Origin: Vitis vinifera
Lineage: Eukaryota > Streptophyta > Magnoliopsida > Vitales > Vitaceae
Assembly: GCF_030704535.1 (NCBI RefSeq)
Contig: NC_081807.1
Coordinates: forward strand, 2,149,001-2,213,000
Reading direction: 5' to 3'
DNA: 64,000 nt
The position numbers and the translations under genes are program-made. Numbering within the stretch: the stretch's first letter is position 1; each line of letters begins with the position of its first letter. Below the pieces are notes generated by a model. The model ran no database searches. It saw only the letters and a program-made list of their open reading frames with translations, and was not told where the DNA came from. Positions 37,296 to 51,000 of this stretch are shown here, one piece after another.

Positions 37296-38575
37296 CTAAG
37301 GATAAGCTTCGATGACAGATTTGACGGCACGAATAGGTTTCACGGTGTATCGATTAAAACCGGCCTTCTTAAGGACATAGTCCCATTCCTTTAAGGTCCT
37401 TTCTTTGCCGGTAGTAGTATGAGCCATCATAACCATGTCTAGCATCAACCCCACGTCTTTAAGATTGTTGTCACCTTCTTTTTCGTTTTCTTGTATCACG
37501 GCTTCCACTATTATCACCTTCCCTTTGTCCCCAGGAATAGCTTGTCTGCATTTTTCTAGAATTTGGATGCACTCCTCGTCTCCCCAGTCGTGTAGAACCC
37601 ACTACAAGCCACAAAGAGAAGGTAGGTTAGTAAATGAGCCAGGCTTCCAAGTGACCAACTTCAAATCCACAAATTAAATCTTCTACCAAACTAATTCCCA
37701 AACTAATCCATTTCAACTACGGGGATGCCCATGTGACCAATTTTAGATGGAAACAATGTCTTTTGCCACTCATATTTAAAAATAATAATAAAAAAAATTA
37801 GAACTTCTAGGCTACCAACCATGAGGAAAGCAGCATCCGCTTTAGGGACAGTGTCAAACATATCCCCACTGGCATACTCAACACCGTTACATTTAGGGGC
37901 GGAGGAAACAACGTGAGGAAGATCAAAGTTGATGCCTCTGATCAATGGACGGGCCTTGATCAACGTCCTCAGGGCAGTGCCATCGCCCCCACCGACATCC
38001 ACCAGGGTGCTCACCCCATCAAACACCTCCGGACAGCCATTCACAATGGCGGAAACCGCCATTCTAGCATCACAAGCCATCGCATCGTTTATGAGCTTAC
38101 TGTGAGCAGGATGCGAAGCTGCATAGCCCCAGACATCCTGCCCGTGGGCAGCGTCGAACGTCGCGTTCCCTTTCCCTAGAAGCCGGGCGCTTAGGCCATG
38201 CCATGGAGCCAGCATCACTGGGCTGCTCTCCAGCAACAGTAAGGCAGCCATGCCATTCTCGCTGCGGGTCATCAGGCGCCGCGAGAGAGGTGTCTGCTGA
38301 TAGCCTGTGTCGCCTTGGCTTGTCGCCACCTCCTTGAATATTCTCCGGTTCACCAGGAACCTCATGATCCGGTACAAACCAGAAGGCGAGCACCCGAGGG
38401 AAGACGACAGTGACGAAAGAGTGATGGGGCCTGCATGGCTTTCTATGACATCAGCTATGCCGAGCTCAATGCCACACTTCACTACAGCCATTTCCACAAA
38501 TCCAAAGATGTACTTCCACATCTCTACTTCAGCTTCCGCCTCTTCTTTCTCCATGATTTTTACCACTTTCTCCAT
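37296..38575 (-). CDS. class I (COMT/ASMT-type) O-methyltransferase, copy b
   Basis: Two exons, 38575-37820 and 37601-37296, encode 353 residues that are closely similar to copy a along the whole length with the same intron position. LVDVGGGDGT lies at 191-200 and the catalytic H256 in WVLHDWGDEE. The Trp before the catalytic loop is kept. The short N-terminus (MEKVVKIMEKEEAEAEVEMW) is acidic, with no targeting signal, so the enzyme is probably cytosolic. The two genes are in tandem, 1.9 kb apart, both on the minus strand: a local duplication. They may be a grapevine hydroxypyrazine OMT pair (VvOMT3/VvOMT4 are described as neighbours), but this is unproven. Confidence 0.91.
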
Positions 38576-41500
38576 GAAAATTGATTAGTGAATCTTGGGG
38601 AAGAAAGTTCAAGGAAATATCTCAACCATGCAATAACTTTTGCTTTGGGTATCATATTATATACACGGACACATACAAGTACACACGACACTGCAGCAAA
38701 TATTTTTACCGAATGGGCCATAGACCAAGATCTCCACAATCTCTCAACTTTGCCAAAGATTATCCAAAATCATTTTTTTTTATAATCATCAAAGTATCGT
38801 GTTTGATTTTTGAAAGTGCTGTCAAAAGGAAAATTTTCCTAAAACTTGTTGCCGTTTAAATTGTTTTTCACGTGTTTTAGTCTAACTTGATAAGATTATG
38901 GTGAGGTCTGTTATCTTTCTAATCTCTTAAAATTCTTCTATGAATCGATGGTGTGGTAGTTTATCCCACTAATCTCTTAAAGTTCATTCCCTCTCATGTT
39001 TAATCTCCTAAAATCCATTATTTTTTGTTCTTGTCTAATCTCCTAAAATTTATTGAATTCAAAATAGGTATACATGGTTAAGAAACCCAATTGTTATTTG
39101 CAACACTATTTTTACTAATATAACATTTTGCATTTCTAAATTACCCTCCCTTATTCTTTCCCAATCTCTCTCCTCTCTCCTCCCCAACCTCACTCTCAAT
39201 TACACCCTTTTTTTTATTTTTATTTTTCCTTATTTTTTCCCAACCCCACCTCACATTTTACCCACCCAACCCCCCACCCCACATAAACTTTGTTTTTTTT
39301 TTCTTTTCATTTTTTCACATTAAATTGTTTTTCATATTCTTCTAGATGCCAAAGCCCCACTCAGGATGTTGGAGCCCCACCCAGGTCGTCGGTTTTTTTT
39401 AATAAATATATGTATATTTTTTTATTAAAAATGAAAGTTATAAATCTTACCTAAAATTGTTATAAGATGTTGAATTTTGATATTTATTATTTATTATATT
39501 TCGTATGTGATTTATAATCTTAATCAACTAGAACTTAGGTTTAATATGTTGAGAGGAGGTCAGAGAGAGTTCTTTATTAAAAAGGGTATATATGAAAAAA
39601 AAAATGATAAAAAAGTGTTATGTTTAGTAAAAGGGATATTGCGAATAGCAACCCCCTAAAGAAAAAGAGAAACCCGAAACTTTTTTTCATATCAAATATA
39701 TAATAATAAAAACTTATTTCCTTATTCAATAGAGATATTAATATCACAAATATAAAATGTGCGGCTCACAGCACAAAACCAAGTAATAATAATCCACTCC
39801 TTCCTTCCTCGATATTGTTCACTTGAATCCAATAAATTTTCAAGATTTTCCAAACAGAATCCAGTATATCAAAAACTCGTTGCGAGACATCATGAATCGT
39901 CACTGAAATTAAAAATAATTCATTGCCATACTCTAGGCATCAGTTACTGCTGGACACCGGTGACACCCACGCTCCAGCGTCGATTTCAATGCCTTGTACT
40001 ACATCTCAACACTTGCTTTTCTTCAGTACATGTTTCTGGGCAATTTGTATAGGGCCATTTTTTTTTTTTTTCACTAAGTATTAATATTTATATAATTATT
40101 ATTAAATATTTAAATTAAAAATTAAAAAGAATAAGTTTGATTAGAATTTAGCAAGACACGTCTGAAAAATGTTGTCCATACACATTTATATGGTCCTGAC
40201 ATGTGGGGGCTCTGTTGGTTACCAAAAATGGTCTGTAGGGGCAATGGCATGTGCTGTGGATACCCACCATCAATTGGATGCATTGTATGGAATCATAAAT
40301 CATTAGGATAAAAAAGAAGAAAGAAATCCACCATCATTGATTCATTCTGTTGCTTTTTGTAGGAATTTTCCTCACCGAGAAAAGGTGGGAAAAGGAAAAT
40401 CAATCACAGATTTGGTGAACATTATTTTATCCTAGAAAGGATTATCATAGATTTTGTCACCTAATCCCACTTACCAAACAGATGGGGCTCAAAATAAAAT
40501 TGTTTTGAAGGGTTATGTTAATGTATCATTTGATTTACATCATCTCCCATTTGTCCAATTCATCCAACACGTTCTAATCATTTTTTATTTTTTATTTTTA
40601 CTTTATAAATTATTTCTATTTATACTATTTATAAATAATAAAAAATTAATATTAAAAAATCACAATTATTTAAAGTCAATGGATGGTTATCTTAAGAAGT
40701 GTTTTTAAAATTCGTTTGATAATAATTCTATAATACATTTTTAATATTTCTAACACTTTAAAAATTTTGTAATTCAAATATTAAAAATGTGAAAACCATT
40801 TTTTAAAATCACTCCTAAACACATTTTTAATTTAAAAAACGTTTTTGAAAAAAAATTAGGTATGTGACAAATTTTAAGAAACACTTTTAAAAATTTTGAA
40901 AATCATTTATAATATTAAAAATAAAAAAACATTTGACAAGTAATTCTCCTATAAATAATTTAAGAGAAAATGCTTTCACTAAAAGTAATTTAAGTAAAAA
41001 TACTGCTAAACACACACTTAATCACTTATTAAAATACCTTCCATTTATTTTAAGGTATTGCCAATCTTTGTTTGTTTGTTTTAATCTATATTTTATCTAT
41101 TAAAAGATCGGTTTGATCTGAATTAGTTTGTGAAAAATCTTAAGAATCACATGTTAAACATGAGAGAGATCAGATTAGTCAAAAAGGAAGATTGAGGTCA
41201 CTACAGTAAATTTCTATTAAATTCTAGCAGAAATGTAGACCACATTCAATGAAATGTTCCAAAAGAAAGAAAAAAAAATGATAGAAAGGAGAAGGAAAAA
41301 GAAAGAAAATGGAAATAAAACTAACTTTGAAGTTATATTTATAGTGATGTCATCGTCTTCTTCCATCATCTCTTCACCCGGTACTCCAAAACCCTAATTT
41401 TATTCTTCTTTCTATTTCTTTCCTCCAGGTTCTTTTTCCTTTTCATTCATCCCCTCCAACGGCTAAGGATGAATAGCAATAGAAGAAAACGAACTGGAAA

Positions 41501-42020
41501 AGAAGAAGATGGGGGGAGGCAAAGGAGAAGAATATAGGATTAGGGGTAAGGTTTTTTAAAGGATGGATGAAAGAACAAGATGATAAAATTATTTTAATTG
41601 GAGGTTAGATTTGTAATTTAGAATTCATCATTTGGAAGTCCGACTTTCCTAGAGATGTTACAAAGTTTGATTTTGAAGATTATTATGACTCATCTTTTTC
41701 ACTTGGATGCATAGATACTCTATTTAGTAGTTTTAAAAACGATACTTCTCATCATCTTTTAACTTCTGAAAAAGCTATCATCTAATCTGATTAGTTTGGT
41801 GTTTGAGAAAATTTTAAAAATTGCAACCAATTTTCCAAGGGTCACCTCTCAATTGGGTCCTACACTTCTTTGAGGAATTAGTCTATGTCGATTACTCTTC
41901 AAGACAATTTTTTATGTTCTCCATACAATGTGTTAGGTAAAGCAATTTTTTTTTTTTTTAGCTGTATGTTCTTAAATATACACAAAATGTGATGAATTTT
42001 TCAAAAGTAACAAGATTCAG
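38576..42020. other. spacer between OMT copy b and MINIYO
   Basis: OMT promoter, then A+T-rich and pyrimidine-rich DNA. The patch 39750-40060 has normal composition and an open frame of 97 codons that I do not recognise. The tract 40690-41010 consists of repeated ttttaaaa modules like decayed MITEs. No other feature is seen. Confidence 0.5.
38918..39055. repeat. short degenerate repeats of taatctcytaaaatt
   Basis: The motif ctaatctcttaaaattc recurs four times at irregular spacing (about 38919, 38969, 38999 and 39036), a small degenerate minisatellite upstream of OMT copy b. Confidence 0.6.
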
Positions 42021-45000
42021 TTATTGGTCTTGCCTGAAGGAGGACTTGAGTTTCTCTACTTCCTTCAACAGGGAAGCATTTCCTTCACAAGCTTCTGTCA
42101 GAAACCGGAATCTTTTCTCAGTTTCGCCCTCCTTCATCCATTCAGGCTGTGGGGATGCAAACTGCTTGTTATATCGGAGAAGCTGCAACATCAGGCCCTG
42201 TAATTATATTTCATGAATGATAATGAATTAGTCTGATGAGCCCAAACTGGAGGAGGAAATGGAAAATGCAAGATCTGGAGACATCATCACAGGTATTAGT
42301 TTTGGAGCCTAGTTAGACAGAAAAGAAGAGATGGCATTTATTTGTTTTATTCATTTTTATGGACAGCCAGTTAGGCAGTGCTCAGCAGCTCCAATAATCG
42401 TCCAGGAGCAGCCAAGGGACATGACTCAATGATAAAACTGCTAGACTGCAAGGTACCTGTGATTTTGCATAGGGAACAGTGTGTTTTGACACACATCACT
42501 AGAAAGAAAAAAACAAAACAGAAAATAGCAACCCAAATGTGTGTATCAAAACACATTTTTCCCCTTTGGCATATCTATATTTTGGTGAGGGAAATGTTAA
42601 ATAAGCTCACTTTTTCTGTCTCTCATCATTTGAAAGGACCAAAATACCTTCTTCTTTTCTTCTACCTTCGTGGTCCTTTTTTTTTTTTTTTTTTTACTTT
42701 TCAATTTTCAAACCCTCTATACTGTCCACCCATGCTTGGAGTTCCAGATGTGTCCAGTTTTCTCTTGTTCTTTTTCTTTTCTTCCCCTTCACAATTTTTT
42801 ATAAATTTTTCTCTCATTTTCTTCATCCTTTTAATGAAACTTATAAGCATGAAAATAAAAGAAGGGAAGATCCATGAAAATTAAAATAAAAGGTAGAGGA
42901 CGGAAAAGGAAAGAGGAAAGAGGAAAGATTAGAAATAGGACTTGATGGGTGCGAGTGGGTATAAGAAGATAAAGAAGATGAGAATATTTTTGTACTTCAT
43001 AATAATTTTACTTGAAAAAAAAAAAAACAATTAGGTGGTGTAGAGGGAGATCGACAAGAATCTTTAACATCACATGCATGGCAAGGAGAAGTACATGGAA
43101 AAAGTGTGAGGGTAATTATGCATGTACAAAACTAATTTATCACACACATGGCAAAGTTCAGTAGTTTCCAAATAACTTGCATACCTCATGTTGTCGCTTA
43201 CGAGAATAGTCTCTAAGGAGGGACTTTGCAAGCTTATTCCTCAGTGATAACTTAACATCAGCATCATCTTCAAAAATGACTGATGAAAGGTGGTGCAAAA
43301 CCAGTGTAAATGTAACTGATCCTCTAGTTGCAGCTCGGTCCAGAGCACCAGTAACCCATGACTTGACATAAGCTTCCAAAATCCCTTCATTATTCTGCAA
43401 AATAAGAGTTTGAATTCCCACTCGCTGTTTTTTGGAGTGTCTAACAAATAAATTGACATGTAGTCAACTATCTCTTGTAGTGCTTGAACATGAAGTAACA
43501 TTTTATACTCATCCTAAATGAATTATCACACAATCAAGTTTGTGAGAATGGCTTTAAAAACAATTCCTGGTTGTTTTCAACAATAAAATTCTATTTGAGA
43601 ATTCAATTACAATAAGTTGAAAGAGAATAACAAGATGACAAGAAAGGATAGGGTTTAGTATTAGGGTTATGTAAGAGTGATTTCTCCATGTTTTCCTTTG
43701 GTTCTCGAAACAGTTCACAAAAAAACAAGCGTAAAAATCTTAAATTTGTTTTAAAAAATCATTCTTTTTTCAAAATGAAGTTTCAAAAAATTGTTTTCAG
43801 TCCAAAATTTATCTAACATTTTCAGAAAATTGTTTTTAAATAATAATTGTCAACCAGACCCTAAATTTCATGTTCTTTTACTTTAGCATGGACTTCCAGA
43901 GGAATCAATAATCGGATGTTATGATGTTTTCTTTCAAATGTTTTCATTGCAGCAGGCTCCTTGAAGTTAATTTTGTAAACAAATCAATGGTTTGTTAGTG
44001 GTACCTCAACTGGTTCAAGATAGCCTTCAGCATCAGCAGAACACTTCTCCAATGGTGGCAGAAGTTCAAGGACACGGGCATTAGATAGCGCATTCCAAGC
44101 AGCAAGCCGTACTGGAGCTTCTACACTTCGGTGTAGATAAATGGCAACTTGCCGGCCATAGATCAGATCACCATAAGATATAGCAGCAAACTGCTCCACG
44201 AGAGTTTCGATAAATGTGGAGTAACTCTCATGAATATCTGATTGAAACCTCAGGAACTCGATGCTGTTTTTCTCTCCAGTTTCTGGCGTAGGTTTGGTGC
44301 TTCTGTGAACCCTTGATTCATCAAGAAGCTGCCCGTACAGCTCCTGCAAAGCTTCATAGACATCCCTACTTTTCTTCTCTTCAAGCACACTCATTCCATC
44401 AAGTAAGGTCACAGACAAAGAATGCAGTTTCCAAATTACTGGTACACTCCGAACAGGAGAAGGCACATCAGAGGAAAGGAAAGAGGACATTGCCTCAATA
44501 CCTAAAAGAAAGAAAAGTCCACCTCTAGCTACCTCAAGAAAATCAGTGGGGTTCTTCACCAAATTTTGTATATTAGAATTACTAGGAGGCTCAGTATGTT
44601 TACCATCATGGATGGTTGATATTGGACTCAGAAACCAGTGCACAGGAAGTGGAAGTCTTTGGTGAGCCCACTCTACTAACAAAGAAGGGCAGTCATGATC
44701 TTGAATGGTCGTATTTGATATGTCCATGTCCTCGGGAATGGTGTCCAGAGATTCACTACCCTTAGTTGATGCTTTTTGGCCAGAAGAACTCTTGCTTTCC
44801 ACTGCTTTAAACTTCTTTTTTACACACAGCCATCTCTTTCTGAAGTGAGAAGCTAACATCTTACTGAAGATCAGAAAGTCCTCTTCTTGATATACCCAAC
44901 CAAATTGTTTAATTTCCTTATTAAGGTGAAGAAAACGGCAAATACAGAGATTAAGGTACTTTAGAACAGGGACTTGGAGCAAGATATCCAATGCCTTCTC

Positions 45001-48000
45001 CATGGTCACTCTATTCCTTGGTCCTAAAGTTAAACATACTTCCAAAGCAGAGTTGATCCTTTGAATGGTAAATGTCATGTCCTCATCCAAAGGTATATCT
45101 TCAGAAAACAAAAACGGAAAGATTTCAAGCAAGTGAATGAGCAATTCTGCATCTGTTTGTGCCAACAAAACAGTTTTGGACCAAAACCCTCCACCAGAGG
45201 CACCCCAACCAAGTCCAACTCCTGGAGCTGGACCTCCTCTTCCAAATATCTCAATAGACTGCAAATAATGCCACTCTGAAGTAACTAGCTTCATGAAAGT
45301 AATTAGCCCAGTTTTCAATTCAATTAGTGACCATTTGAGTACCCCATCTTCAAGTACTTTCCCCTCTTTTGCGAAACTGTGTCCTTGGAAAGATGGAGTT
45401 TGTATCTCAGTCTTAGCCAGCTGGATCAAGTTATCAAGGGAAACAACCTGCTGGACTAGTCCATGAAGGCAACAAGTAGAACCTAAGGATATTTCATAAT
45501 CACCATGATGTCTCAAATGACACAGCTCCTCAATGAAAGAGCAACCTGCTGAAGGATCAGTTCCATATTCTTTGTCATTCACACCTGGGAAGCTCAGAAA
45601 CGAATTATTAATTACTTCTAGTCCAATTTTGGAGACAAATTCAGGCAGCCCTGGCAGGAGCCCACCACTTTCAGGCAGGCTGATGGTATCTTCTGGGGTC
45701 ACTCTTTTGAGCACACTAGAAAGCATGTGCATGGTAGCTGAAATCACCCATAACAAGGGTCTCATTGACAAATCTTTGTGAACAGAATTGCTCTCAATTC
45801 CTTTTTGTTGGTCAAAGAATCTAGAAATGTCTGGATTGGTTTTGAAAGCCATCCACTTCAAAGCTATATTGACTATAGGACCCACATGGCTCCAAGACCA
45901 GGTCTCTTTGTCATCATCCACAAGCTCTGATATATGCTTCTGTGAACTAAAATTTGAAAGTCTTCTAGCCAGAGACTCCAGAACAAGGTATGCTTCTGTG
46001 GTGATGGCAGCAAATTCATTAAGAACATTGTTCTCAATGAGTTTTTCAAATGTAGGTGGATTCAACCACAGGTGCATGGCAGGGAAAAAATCTCCAAAGT
46101 AAGATACACAATATCCATATTGAATGCAGACCTTCCAAAAGCGTAGTTGTTCAACCATCAAAGCTGACGCATGTTTACAGTTTTCTTTCCCTGATTTTAT
46201 CCACTGATCGAGGGACAATGGACATTGAGACAAATTCAAAGTTGCATCCTGGAAAATCCCACTCTTTATGAACTCTATACAATTCTTCTTGTCAGATTGA
46301 GCCAACACCTTTTTCACATTAAACAGAAAGTAAGTATATATTTGTGTTGTATTTGGGGCCAAAATAATTTACTGCCTTGTAAGAATTTGAAACAAGCATA
46401 CATCACAACTACTGGAAACATGTCAAAGAAAATGCATACCTTCAAGAGAGTGACTGACTTTATCTTAGAAGGATAGACTCCCATCTTGTCCTTTTCAGCA
46501 AATCTGCCAACAACCGTCTGAACAAGCCTTTCACACTTTATAATTGCATTTGCACATGTTGGGGAATGCCTTGCTATTGCAATAAGTATAGAAATCATGC
46601 ATTCTTCCAAAGCTACTGTAGGATCGGTCTGAAATCATATGAATCAACATGTTATAGATTATAGTACTAAGAACAGTTGCACTGACATTTTTGAGGAAAC
46701 TATTACTATAAACAGATCAAGCAGTGCACAGCATTTCAAAAAGACTGTCCATTTAGTAACTATCTCTTGCTATCAAATCCTTCACACAGATACTTCTTTA
46801 GGAAAATATGTTAGTGGGTCCAGCGGGCAGATTGACAGATTAACTGTCCATTATTTGGGCTGTACACCATTCTTGAGCCTAATTTGTATCTGTTGGGGGT
46901 CTCAGACAATAAAATTGATCCTTTGACCCACATAACTAAAGCCAGCCATTAGACCTCAGCCAGCTTTGGTTTGAGAAGGTCCATACAAGTAAGCTTCTGT
47001 TTCATAATAGCCATCTTCTGCGGGCTTGGTTGTCTAAACTTTGCCCCAGCTTATTAAGCAGTAAGCCCCTATCTTCTAGGCCATCACAGCCACTGGATCA
47101 TCATCTTCACAATTACAGGCATCAGATGCCAACAAGATGGTAATTACTTAATCAACACACATCTAGTGAAGAAATCAGACATTTATTATAATTTGAAAGT
47201 TACAAAGAAGACTTTTCTGACCAAACCTAGCAAACTACAAGTGTTTTACATCTGAGACGAAGAAGGAACAAAAAATAAATAAATTATAGTTAGATCCTTA
47301 AGCAAAGGAAAGAGTAAAGTTTTCATCTGAAAAATGTTGCACATAGTGTAGTCTCATTCAGTCTTCTTGTCTTTGAAATGCAGACAAGAGATCAGTTGTA
47401 TTTCATAAATCTTTGAGACACTGAGCTTGTTTGGAAATCATCTTTAAAAACAATTTTCTATTCTTAAAAATGGAAAACTGTTTTTTAGACTCAAAAACAC
47501 ATATAGTAATTATTTGACAAAAAAATAGTTTTTTGAGAACTTACTCTGAAAACAAAGTATTTTTTGAAAATGCATTTTAATTGTTTTCACTTGTTTATTA
47601 GGGGTTGTTTTAAAAAATAATTTTACAAATATGGAGAATTATTGAAAAGAAAATATTTGGAAACATAGAAAACAAGTTGAGAACATTCCAAGTTCCCAAT
47701 ATGGCTTTTATTCTAGAAAACATCAGAGAATTGTTTTTAGAACTATTATAAAAAACATCTCCAGATAGGCCCCTAAGAGTTTTCTTTAACCGAAAAACTT
47801 CTAGGAAAAGCATCTTTATCACAAAATCCTTACCTCCAACAGATAACGAATCCTAGGAAGGATTCCCATCCTAACCAAACCTGCAGCAAAATCTTGTCCA
47901 GCAACAACAATATCATCCTGAATGGTGAGTTTTTCTTCACTCTTGGCATCCATGATATCCTCACTTAAAGGAAAAATATTAGAAGGTTTGGTGTTGTATT

Positions 48001-51000
48001 TCCAAAATCCACCATGAAGGAAACCAAGCTCAATCTCTGGTCTACTTCGGAACACCGGGGCAGTACATACAACTTTCTCGCAAGTTGCTAGTCTCTAGAA
48101 GCAAAGAATGTTAGACTTAAATGCAGAATCATTTGAAATAATAAGGGAAGGGCAATCATTAGAATACAACTCTTACCTCCGAGACATCAACAAAGTACTC
48201 ATTCATATCACAGCTCAGTACGCACTGAATAACTTTGGCACAAGCCAAAACCACAGAATTGTGGTTATCATCAAGAGACATCCTACAGATCAACCAAAGT
48301 GCTATTCATCACTAAAGGTATAAGAAACAGAAGATGGTCAAACAAATCAAATACAATACTAAAGAGAAGAAATATTCTTTGTCATATAACCAAAATTCAG
48401 ACAAAAGCACGCCACATTTTAGTTCCAATTTAGGCATCAAATATAGCTATAGCTGGCAGAGACATCACAACCAATAATTTTCTGAGAAATATATTTCATA
48501 AGCTAAAAATGACCACATTCAAAGAGTTAATAAGTCCCTTATAAGGAGTGCAAATTTGAGGAGGCAACCTAAAGGTCTTAAACAGTTTTGCAAGCCAGGT
48601 TTTGACCAGTTTAGCAATGTAGTGTAGAGGTATAGGTTGAAGCAAATTTTTCATGATCAGTCTATGTTTGCTCCAAGAAGATGTCTTAAATGTGCTCCAA
48701 GAAAAGCACAGTATTCAGATTTCTGGTATGTAGAAAATCACTAAGTTTCCAACAGTGATTAGGCTAGTGCACAATGTGCACCTCAAATGCAAGATCTAGA
48801 GATTCCAAGCTTCTTGGTGAGAAGCTTGTAACATAGAGGTGGCCCTTGTTACAAACTCAAGTTCCAAAGGAGGGTATAGAATTCTGACTCATGTGAAATA
48901 AGCCTCCTTCTAATATTGGGCTCCTAAAATTGATCCTATCAAACTGCCTATGAAAAAAACAAATTATATCTCGTGAAACTGTTATGTGAGAATCAAGAAG
49001 ATGTATTTTGTCAATAGTCCTGCATCCATGAGAGAATTAATCATATTAAAGTTAACCTCAATTCTTTTACTAAGATGAAATACAAGAAGATTTTCCACCA
49101 TATGTGAAAAAGAATAATGAGTTTACAACTTGAAAGCAGATATAGATCCACAGGGAAGACGTTCAATGAAAATAAAGAACATAAGCATTCAGATTTCACC
49201 TCAGTGCTAAAACAAGCTCTGGTTCTGGGCCTAGTGCATAAGCCCAAACTGCCTCCCAGTCAATAAACACACCGCTGTTATTAACACTTCTCATGGTATA
49301 CCCAACCTGATGTCGGTGAATATTGTCCAATGCCTTATACAGCACAGACGCAAGGAGATGATATGCAAGGGCCCGTTGTCCTGGCACCTGAAATTTACAT
49401 TTTAAGAACAGGTCAAGAAAGAATGCCATGAAATATAGACATATCATCATATGAAAAAAAATTAATGTATAGAAGAGATGTTAACAACTGTGTTGTGTAA
49501 CTCTTGGGAGTGAATATTCACAATACACAACAAAACCATAAAAATTCTACTATACACCACACAAACTTCAGTGGATTTACCTTTCACATAACATAAAGAA
49601 GAGGAAGGACATGAAGAAGACAATGGTCAATTATTTCTAAATTAAACAATGTGAACTTATAATGACTGAGCACTAAGATATGATCTAAACTAACCATGCT
49701 CCTAGCCAGTGCTAGAGCTTCTTTAATTGTGTAACCTGCTGCACCAGGGTCTCCCTCGGTTCGGAGGAAGTCTCGTTCAGTAACATTATCAGCATTATAC
49801 CCACTACGAACAGAATTGTTATCTGTTATATGAAAACCAAGAGGGGAAAGAATTAAACAATACCATAATAGTAATCTTCATGACAAGTGAGAAAATCCAC
49901 TAAATTGGGTGAGGGACAAGAACATTCTGATTAGAAATAGAATGCACAAAGATTGGGCATTTGAAGAACCAAGAAATAATAAAAATAAAAAAAATAAAAA
50001 GAAGAAGAAGAGGAAAAGAAAAGAAAAGGAAATCCAAATAAGTATCTCAACTTGGTAATTAATACAATAATTCACCCAAAAATTAGAATGAACTCAAATA
50101 AACCAATAGAAGTAATTGACCAAGAAACTTGGTTTTCATGACAACAGGCAAATACCTCAATCAAGGGGGGAAAAACTTGGTGAACTTCCTTGAAAGAAAA
50201 AAAAAAATAACTAAACTGTTCTGAAAATTTTTGACAAATTTCATAAAATACCTATGAATTATATAATTTGGGTAGGGAGCACCAATGTCAACTTCTGGCT
50301 AACAGAAGCTACAGCTGAAACTGTCAAAATCACTTCTGGCTAACAGTATTAAATTTTGCCCTTAATATCTTCTTCATAACCACCAGATTTAGAATTATCA
50401 TTTCCCTCTATTCTTATACAGACCTCTCCACATGGACCACACCATAACTGCTAACTTTAGCTCTGTGTGTTCAAATATTAGGAGTACTTGGTTCACAGAG
50501 TTATCCTCCATCCTTCATCTTCCTCATCCAAACCAGGTTTATAGTTATGTAGGATTTCCATTAGAACCTTTATACTCTAAAATTTAACGTCATTGTTCAT
50601 CATGAATTTGTTCATAAAAAATATTTGGTCATCTAAGCAAAGTGTCTGCAGCAAATGGATCCCAAAATTATTCTCTACCCTTCATCTTCCTCATCTAAAA
50701 CCAGATCTCTAGCTACACTAATTTTCAGGTTAGAACATTGCCCTCAAAATTGCTCAGAGTGCTTCAAGAGAAGCACCAATTAAAACTGCAGTAGACCAAT
50801 CACCAAACTCTATTTAATAAACATTGGCTTTATGCCAAATTGATGCAGCTAAAATTTGCAAATGGAATATACACCAGGATTCTTTTTTGAAACCCACTTT
50901 AAGAATAGTCTAAAACATATTTTAGGTGACTGCATCTCTTCTTCAAAAACTCTATCCGGCAAAATTTTCATTCAAAATCATAAGAAAGAACAGTCACAAC

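Noticed and set aside
42378-42884. 168-codon plus-strand frame
   Set aside because: Lies inside IYO intron 9, dominated by poly-T-derived Phe runs, with no recognisable domain.
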